Source of the DNA: Peptostreptococcaceae bacterium
GTDB lineage: Bacteria; Bacillota_A; Clostridia; Peptostreptococcales; Anaerovoracaceae
Assembly: GCA_016650135.1 (NCBI GenBank)
Contig: JAENWH010000062.1
Coordinates: 1-8,558 of the forward strand
Direction: 5' to 3'
DNA: 8,558 nt
Shown: piece by piece, positions 4,894 through 8,558 of the stretch
Numbering within the stretch: the stretch's first letter is position 1
Layout of the letters: every line of letters begins with the position of its first letter
Notes under the pieces: generated by a model
Seen by the model: only the letters and a program-made list of their open reading frames with translations
The model's database searches: none
What the model was told of the DNA's origin: nothing
Translations under genes and position numbers: made by a program

Positions 4894-7080
4894 CTAAACT
4901 CCTTTACTTTCAAGACGGTTTTTGAAATACTTCAAATATCCTTTGTATAATGCATCAAATATAAGTATTCCAAAGACCCCAACTATTATTCCAATCAATA
5001 ATGAATACCCGGTTCTGAAAAATCCCAAATATAAAGGTGTTCTGATGTGCATAAACGTATTAATAACTGATGTTACTCCAATAACCCCGCTTAATCCAAA
5101 TATGATTGTCCAAAGTTTGAAGCCTCTGATGGAGGTGTAAACCATAAGCATAATTGCAGGGAATGCAAACAAGAATTCTTTTGTTCTTGGCCTTGCAATT
5201 AAATAGTCTTCCAACTTGTTTCTGAAAAGCATTTCATAACTTGAAACCTGAATGGAAGAATCATGCCCGGTTCTTATTATGTAATAAGCGCCTACTACAC
5301 CCACTACAACTGCCAGCAAAACCATCCAAATCTTGACATTCGTATTAATTATACCTTTAATATCCGAAAATTCCAGTTTACCCGGTTTTTCCTTTCTGTT
5401 TCCAAAACCGTAGTATGCCAGATAAGCAATTGCAAAGTAGGCTATTGGCAGGAGCTGCGCCGCTTTTACACCTCTGAATGTATTAATCTCCAGCATAAAA
5501 TTAACAGAAGAAATTGGTGCTGCAGTAAACATGCCACCTATGAGCGCCACTATAACTGAAAGTACCAGTGTCATGACGGCCAATATTATGATTTTAGTTA
5601 ATTTTGTGTCTTTTCCCAGACTGTCAGAGAAATTTTTGCTGAATTTTGTATATAAAGTAACCGCTATACAGCCAAAGATGACCGCGGAAGAAAAGCTTGC
5701 AATCAACACGATCCAGTTGGGGAGGAGCAGGTAAGCCCCAATTACTCCCAGAAATCCAATTGATGCTAAAATTGCTTTTGTTTTCTTTTTTATTGGAAGA
5801 AAAGCATCCACCAGCAGAATTCCTGAAAGGATACATCCAAAACCTAAAATTAATTTCAGGATAGGATCTATTTGCTGATTTGACATAATTGTTGCATCCC
5901 CAAAGGATATATGATGCTTGCTCAATCTGGTTTCCAGATTTCCAAACATATTTTCGTATACAGCAGGATCTGTAACATAGGTGTGCAGGTCTTTAAACTC
6001 CATAACGGGTTTAAAGTAAATCACTCTGATGTTTCTTTCTGTAACAGCTCTGAATAAAGTATTTTCAATTTCTTCTGCGCCTGGATAGCCGTAATACTGA
6101 TATCTGTTTTGAATGTAGTTCCAAACAGAAAATACTCTTACAGTGTTATAATTGTTGTCCTTTGCTATATCTTCAACGCCATATTGCATAATGTTCTGCA
6201 ATTGTGTCGTGTTTTCAATTAATCCAATAGCTGTATTATTTTTATTAAGATAATCCTCCGCGGTTTCAACTCCATCATCATAACCAATTACTGCCTCTCC
6301 TCCAACTATAATATATTTTGGGTTAATGTTATATTTCTCATATTCAGCTATGACTGCTTTTGCATATTTCATGTCATTCCAGCCATTATAACTTGAGGTT
6401 CTAGGAACAATTTCCATTCCTGCCGCTTGAATTTTTTTAACTTTATCTGGTAAAAAGCCCAAACTTATATACATCAGTTTTGAACCTTCATAATCCACTT
6501 TTTCCATAAACCCTGCATTTTTCGAAGTCATCTCTTTGTATTTCTCAGTATATAGAGTTACATCCGATGTGCCATCCAACACTGCAAACCCTTTTTCTCC
6601 ACTTTTTACAATGAAATACATTTCTGGCTGTAGACGCTCTTTTATTGCATTTAAAACAAAATTGCTCGTTTCTGAGTTATCCAGTTCAATCAACACATCA
6701 TAGGGGTCAAAACCGTTTTTTTCCAGTTCTAAGACCAGTTCTGCCGGATATTGTTCCCTCCAGTTTGCCTGTTTGGTAATCTCTCCCATTAAACTGCCAC
6801 TCACAGGAATTTCAACATCCTCCATAAGTGACATGATATTTTCTTCAGAAAGACCAACCTTTGTGATACCCATCTTATTCTTAAACTCATTTAACCACCA
6901 GGAAACATCTTTATCGGATTGTTCCGCCATTGCTACTAATTCGTTATAGTCTAAAACAACATCATACGATTTGTTGCTGCTTTCTATAATGCCTCTTCCA
7001 CCAATAATTGTAATTGCAACAAGAAAGGCAGCTATAATTCCTATCAATATATATTTGTTGTTTTTAATGAATGCTTTCAT
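4894..7080 (-). CDS. DUF5693-type polytopic membrane protein of unknown function
   Basis: A 728-residue protein. One membrane segment near residues 10-31 is followed by a soluble region of about 375 residues predicted outside the cell, then about nine hydrophobic segments from 407 to 713 (roughly 407-429, 436-453, 455-476, 494-517, 540-558, 582-602, 634-650, 655-675, 688-712). The soluble region begins DYNELVAMAEQSDKDVSWWL and contains strand-helix alternation such as KYIIVGGEAVIGY and NIRVIYFKPV, which could form a barrel-like domain. Near the C-terminus is a conserved-looking EDYLIARPRTKEFLFAFPA. I recognise it as the DUF5693 family, whose function I do not know. The ATG is preceded by AAGGGAG at 6 bases, inside the end of the upstream gene. 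Its stop lies one base before the csaB start. Location between a small exported protein and csaB-tagA suggests a role in assembling, modifying or exporting the secondary wall polymer. It is not a recognisable flippase or polymerase. Confidence 0.85.
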   Translation of the reverse strand: MKAFIKNNKYILIGIIAAFLVAITIIGGRGIIESSNKSYDVVLDYNELVAMAEQSDKDVSWWLNEFKNKMGITKVGLSEENIMSLMEDVEIPVSGSLMGEITKQANWREQYPAELVLELEKNGFDPYDVLIELDNSETSNFVLNAIKERLQPEMYFIVKSGEKGFAVLDGTSDVTLYTEKYKEMTSKNAGFMEKVDYEGSKLMYISLGFLPDKVKKIQAAGMEIVPRTSSYNGWNDMKYAKAVIAEYEKYNINPKYIIVGGEAVIGYDDGVETAEDYLNKNNTAIGLIENTTQLQNIMQYGVEDIAKDNNYNTVRVFSVWNYIQNRYQYYGYPGAEEIENTLFRAVTERNIRVIYFKPVMEFKDLHTYVTDPAVYENMFGNLETRLSKHHISFGDATIMSNQQIDPILKLILGFGCILSGILLVDAFLPIKKKTKAILASIGFLGVIGAYLLLPNWIVLIASFSSAVIFGCIAVTLYTKFSKNFSDSLGKDTKLTKIIILAVMTLVLSVIVALIGGMFTAAPISSVNFMLEINTFRGVKAAQLLPIAYFAIAYLAYYGFGNRKEKPGKLEFSDIKGIINTNVKIWMVLLAVVVGVVGAYYIIRTGHDSSIQVSSYEMLFRNKLEDYLIARPRTKEFLFAFPAIMLMVYTSIRGFKLWTIIFGLSGVIGVTSVINTFMHIRTPLYLGFFRTGYSLLIGIIVGVFGILIFDALYKGYLKYFKNRLESKGV
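4899..4905 (-). promoter_or_regulatory. Ribosome binding site supporting a TTG start for csaB
   Basis: AAAGGAG on the minus strand is inside the last codons of the DUF5693 gene, 6 bases before the TTG at 4892 and 21 bases before the ATG at 4877. Its spacing favours the TTG as the csaB start and suggests termination-reinitiation coupling with the upstream gene. Confidence 0.55.
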
Positions 7081-7091
7081 ATTCTGCTCCC

Positions 7092-7499
7092 TTATTGTAT
7101 AGTATAGTTTCCTCTAATAATAACCCAGACCTCTGTAGTCACCGCAATTCCCCTGCCATCTTTTCTGGGGATTAACAGTAAATGATTTGCTGCCACCGGA
7201 TTGCCGGTCATTAAATCTTTGCCTGCAGAAACATCCGATACACCGTTAGCCCCATTATCTATTGCTGTGGCTTCGCCACTTCTTAGTATTATTTCAGTAC
7301 CCTCATCGCCAATGAGGGTTTGCCCGGCTTCAAGTTTAACTGGCAAATAGGAGACCTTACTGTCGACGTAGCTTTTAGTGACGACGGGGTCAGTTTCTGA
7401 TCCGGGGGCGTTTACCTCCGCCGAAACCACTCCTCTTCCAAGTATGAAAACACCAATTATAAAAACACCAATCAAAACTATTATTGTATTTTTTTTCAT
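7092..7499 (-). CDS. Small exported protein of unknown function
   Basis: About 135 residues. It starts MKKNTIIVLIGVF, has one hydrophobic stretch (5-20) and then VVSA followed by EVN, a plausible signal-peptidase I site after residue 27; an uncleaved anchor is also possible. The mature part begins with a Pro/Ser/Asp-rich segment NAPGSETDPVVTKSYVDSK (30-48), then a compact, glycine-rich, beta-looking domain with IILRSGEATAID, DVSAGKD, NHLLLIPRKDGRGI and VWVIIRGNYTI. No cysteine pair, catalytic triad or lipobox is seen. I do not recognise a named family, though similar short secreted proteins occur in Clostridia. The ATG at 7497-7499 has AGGTG 6 bases upstream. A GTG at 7508 and a TTG at 7505 are alternatives that would add only three or two residues. 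It lies 11 bases upstream of the DUF5693 gene, inside the operon, so the two may act together at the cell surface. Confidence 0.7.
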   Translation of the reverse strand: MKKNTIIVLIGVFIIGVFILGRGVVSAEVNAPGSETDPVVTKSYVDSKVSYLPVKLEAGQTLIGDEGTEIILRSGEATAIDNGANGVSDVSAGKDLMTGNPVAANHLLLIPRKDGRGIAVTTEVWVIIRGNYTIQ

Positions 7500-7508
7500 C
7501 TGCAACAC

Positions 7509-8330
7509 CTATCCCTTTACCATTATCTGCAATGCCTTCGCAGTGTAATAACAAATGTCCCCCGCAATAATCCCATGCTCTCCTAAATCTTTCTTTGCAA
7601 GGTCTCCTGCCAGTCCGTGAACGTATACACCTATTTTCGCTGCCATTTGGGGTTCATATCCCTGTCCGCATAAACTAACTATTATTCCTGTCAAAACATC
7701 TCCCGTTCCACCAGTCGACATCCCAGGGTTTCCGTTTTTATTGATCCATATTTCTTTTCCGTCAAAAACTACCGTGTGATGACCTTTTAAAACAACAATC
7801 GCATCCGACAATTTATTCAGTTCCCTTGCGACCTCTTCTCTATTCAGACCATCAACCGCTTTTTCTTTATAATGAAGTAGCCGCATTGCTTCTCCCATAT
7901 GAGGGGTTATTATTATTTTTGATTTACTGTTTTTTACCAGCTGCAATCTGTTGTCTTTTGAAAGCATATTCAGTCCATCTGCATCGATTACAATAACCTT
8001 GTTATATTTATCAAAAATTTCTTGTAACAGTAAAAAATCTTCCTCGTTATTTCCAAGACCTGGCCCAAAAGCAATAGCATCATACCTGTCAAGCCTGGAG
8101 ATAATGCTTTCCTTTGGAATGCAGGTTGCTTCAAGAACTGCTGTTTGAACAACAGATAATATGTCGTTGGGAACGCTCATCTGTACAAGTCCTGATCCTG
8201 ATCTCAGCGCACTTTTTGCGCAAAGAACCGCAGCACCTGCCATCCCCTTGCTTCCTGCAATGATTAATATTTTTCCATAATTCCCTTTATGGCTGTCGGG
8301 ATTTCTCTCCTTTAATTTAAACATCATCAT
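7509..8330 (-). CDS. nnrD: ADP-dependent NAD(P)H-hydrate dehydratase (stand-alone)
   Basis: A 273-residue cytosolic repair enzyme of the YjeF C-terminal (ribokinase-like) family. It dehydrates the damaged S-form of NAD(P)HX back to NAD(P)H, using ADP in bacteria. Motifs in order are KGNYGKILIIAGSKGMAGAA (15-34), SGSGLV, FGPGLG (88-93), VIDADGLN (114-121), ITPHMGE (141-147), VVLKGHHTVV, and NPGMSTGGTGDVLTG (201-215) with the catalytic Asp at 211; EHGIIAGD (251-258) closes the domain. Only the dehydratase domain is present. In many bacteria it is fused to the NnrE epimerase, which is absent here and must be elsewhere if present. The start is the first of three consecutive ATG codons; it overlaps the mgtE stop (ATGA) and has no strong Shine-Dalgarno site, so it probably depends on translational coupling. 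Its stop is followed directly by the small secreted protein gene. Confidence 0.94.
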   Translation of the reverse strand: MMMFKLKERNPDSHKGNYGKILIIAGSKGMAGAAVLCAKSALRSGSGLVQMSVPNDILSVVQTAVLEATCIPKESIISRLDRYDAIAFGPGLGNNEEDFLLLQEIFDKYNKVIVIDADGLNMLSKDNRLQLVKNSKSKIIITPHMGEAMRLLHYKEKAVDGLNREEVARELNKLSDAIVVLKGHHTVVFDGKEIWINKNGNPGMSTGGTGDVLTGIIVSLCGQGYEPQMAAKIGVYVHGLAGDLAKKDLGEHGIIAGDICYYTAKALQIMVKG

Positions 8331-8558
8331 AACCCAAGAATTAATGAAGCCAGCAAGAAATAAGTGACAACTGAAATCATATCTGTAATGGAAGCGATCA
8401 TTGGACTCGCCATCAAAGCAGGGTCAATTCCAACTTTTTTGGCTGCCATTGGAAGCATGCTTCCAATACTTTTTGCTGCCATCACGATAATTAACATGGA
8501 AATACAAACCGCAAGACCAATCCATGGGCCTTCTCCATCCAGCCAGCAAATTCTGGCA
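8327..8558 (-). CDS. mgtE: MgtE-family magnesium transporter (3' end only)
   Basis: The last 76 codons of a membrane protein whose 5' part lies beyond the right edge. The translation has a hydrophobic helix (GLAVCISMLIIVMAA), then IGSMLPMAAKKVGIDPALMASP, ITDMISVVTYF and a final hydrophobic LLASLILGL. The pattern GxxLPxxAxxxGxDPAxxxxPxxxxxTD followed by YF matches the last two membrane helices of MgtE, whose pore-region Asp falls in the ITD motif. By family knowledge MgtE is a homodimeric Mg2+ channel in the cytoplasmic membrane, gated by cytosolic Mg2+ through domains that are not in the window. Its TGA overlaps the nnrD ATG by 4 bases, so the two are co-translated. Whether it belongs functionally with the wall genes is unclear. 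Confidence 0.88.
   Translation of the reverse strand, partial: ARICWLDGEGPWIGLAVCISMLIIVMAAKSIGSMLPMAAKKVGIDPALMASPMIASITDMISVVTYFLLASLILGL

Noticed and set aside
5263..5559. Plus-strand open frames antisense to the DUF5693 gene (also near 4922-5140 and 5531-5734)
   Set aside because: They are shadows of a long, well-supported minus-strand gene; AT-rich composition and membrane-codon bias make such antisense frames common.
5624..5836. Second minus-strand frame of 70 codons inside the DUF5693 gene, possibly a frameshift sign
   Set aside because: The main frame is open and shows continuous membrane helices through this stretch, so there is no frameshift.
1..8558. Insertion sequence, prophage, CRISPR array or defence system
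   Set aside because: No transposase, integrase, phage protein, spaced repeat array or nuclease/toxin-like gene is seen; all genes have housekeeping or envelope signatures with uniform spacing and strand.

Overview
The window is AT-rich, every gene is on the minus strand, and the spacing is very tight. Purine-rich Shine-Dalgarno sites, TTG starts, a split transketolase and a TagA/CsaB cell-wall pair all point to a low-GC Gram-positive, most likely an anaerobic member of Clostridia. The exact genus cannot be fixed from the sequence. I see no mobile element, CRISPR array, tRNA or rRNA, and no sign of recent transfer.

Read in the direction of transcription (high to low coordinates), the first unit runs from the right edge to about 1173. 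It holds the 3' end of an mgtE-type Mg2+ transporter, a stand-alone NAD(P)HX dehydratase (nnrD), a small secreted protein of unknown function, a large DUF5693-type membrane protein, csaB (polysaccharide pyruvyl transferase), tagA (WecG/TagA/CpsF glycosyltransferase), and the N- and C-terminal halves of a split transketolase. Adjacent genes overlap by a few bases or are separated by at most about 11 bases, so this looks like one operon whose promoter lies outside the window. It ends at a two-tier hairpin followed by a T-run (1173-1218).

A second unit starts at its own extended -10 promoter (1083-1109). It encodes a 266-residue MinD/ParA-like protein with a degenerate, lysine-less P-loop and a MinD-like amphipathic C-terminus. 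A further promoter (205-234) precedes ftsE, which is cut by the left edge.

The functional theme is the cell envelope. TagA is expected to add ManNAc to a lipid-linked GlcNAc. CsaB is expected to pyruvylate a secondary cell-wall polysaccharide, the usual ligand of SLH-domain surface proteins. The DUF5693 protein and the small exported protein sit directly upstream and are the most attractive uncharacterised partners. The MinD-like protein next to ftsE is the other candidate for unknown biology, probably at the membrane or division site. Transketolase, nnrD and mgtE look like housekeeping genes carried in the same transcript.
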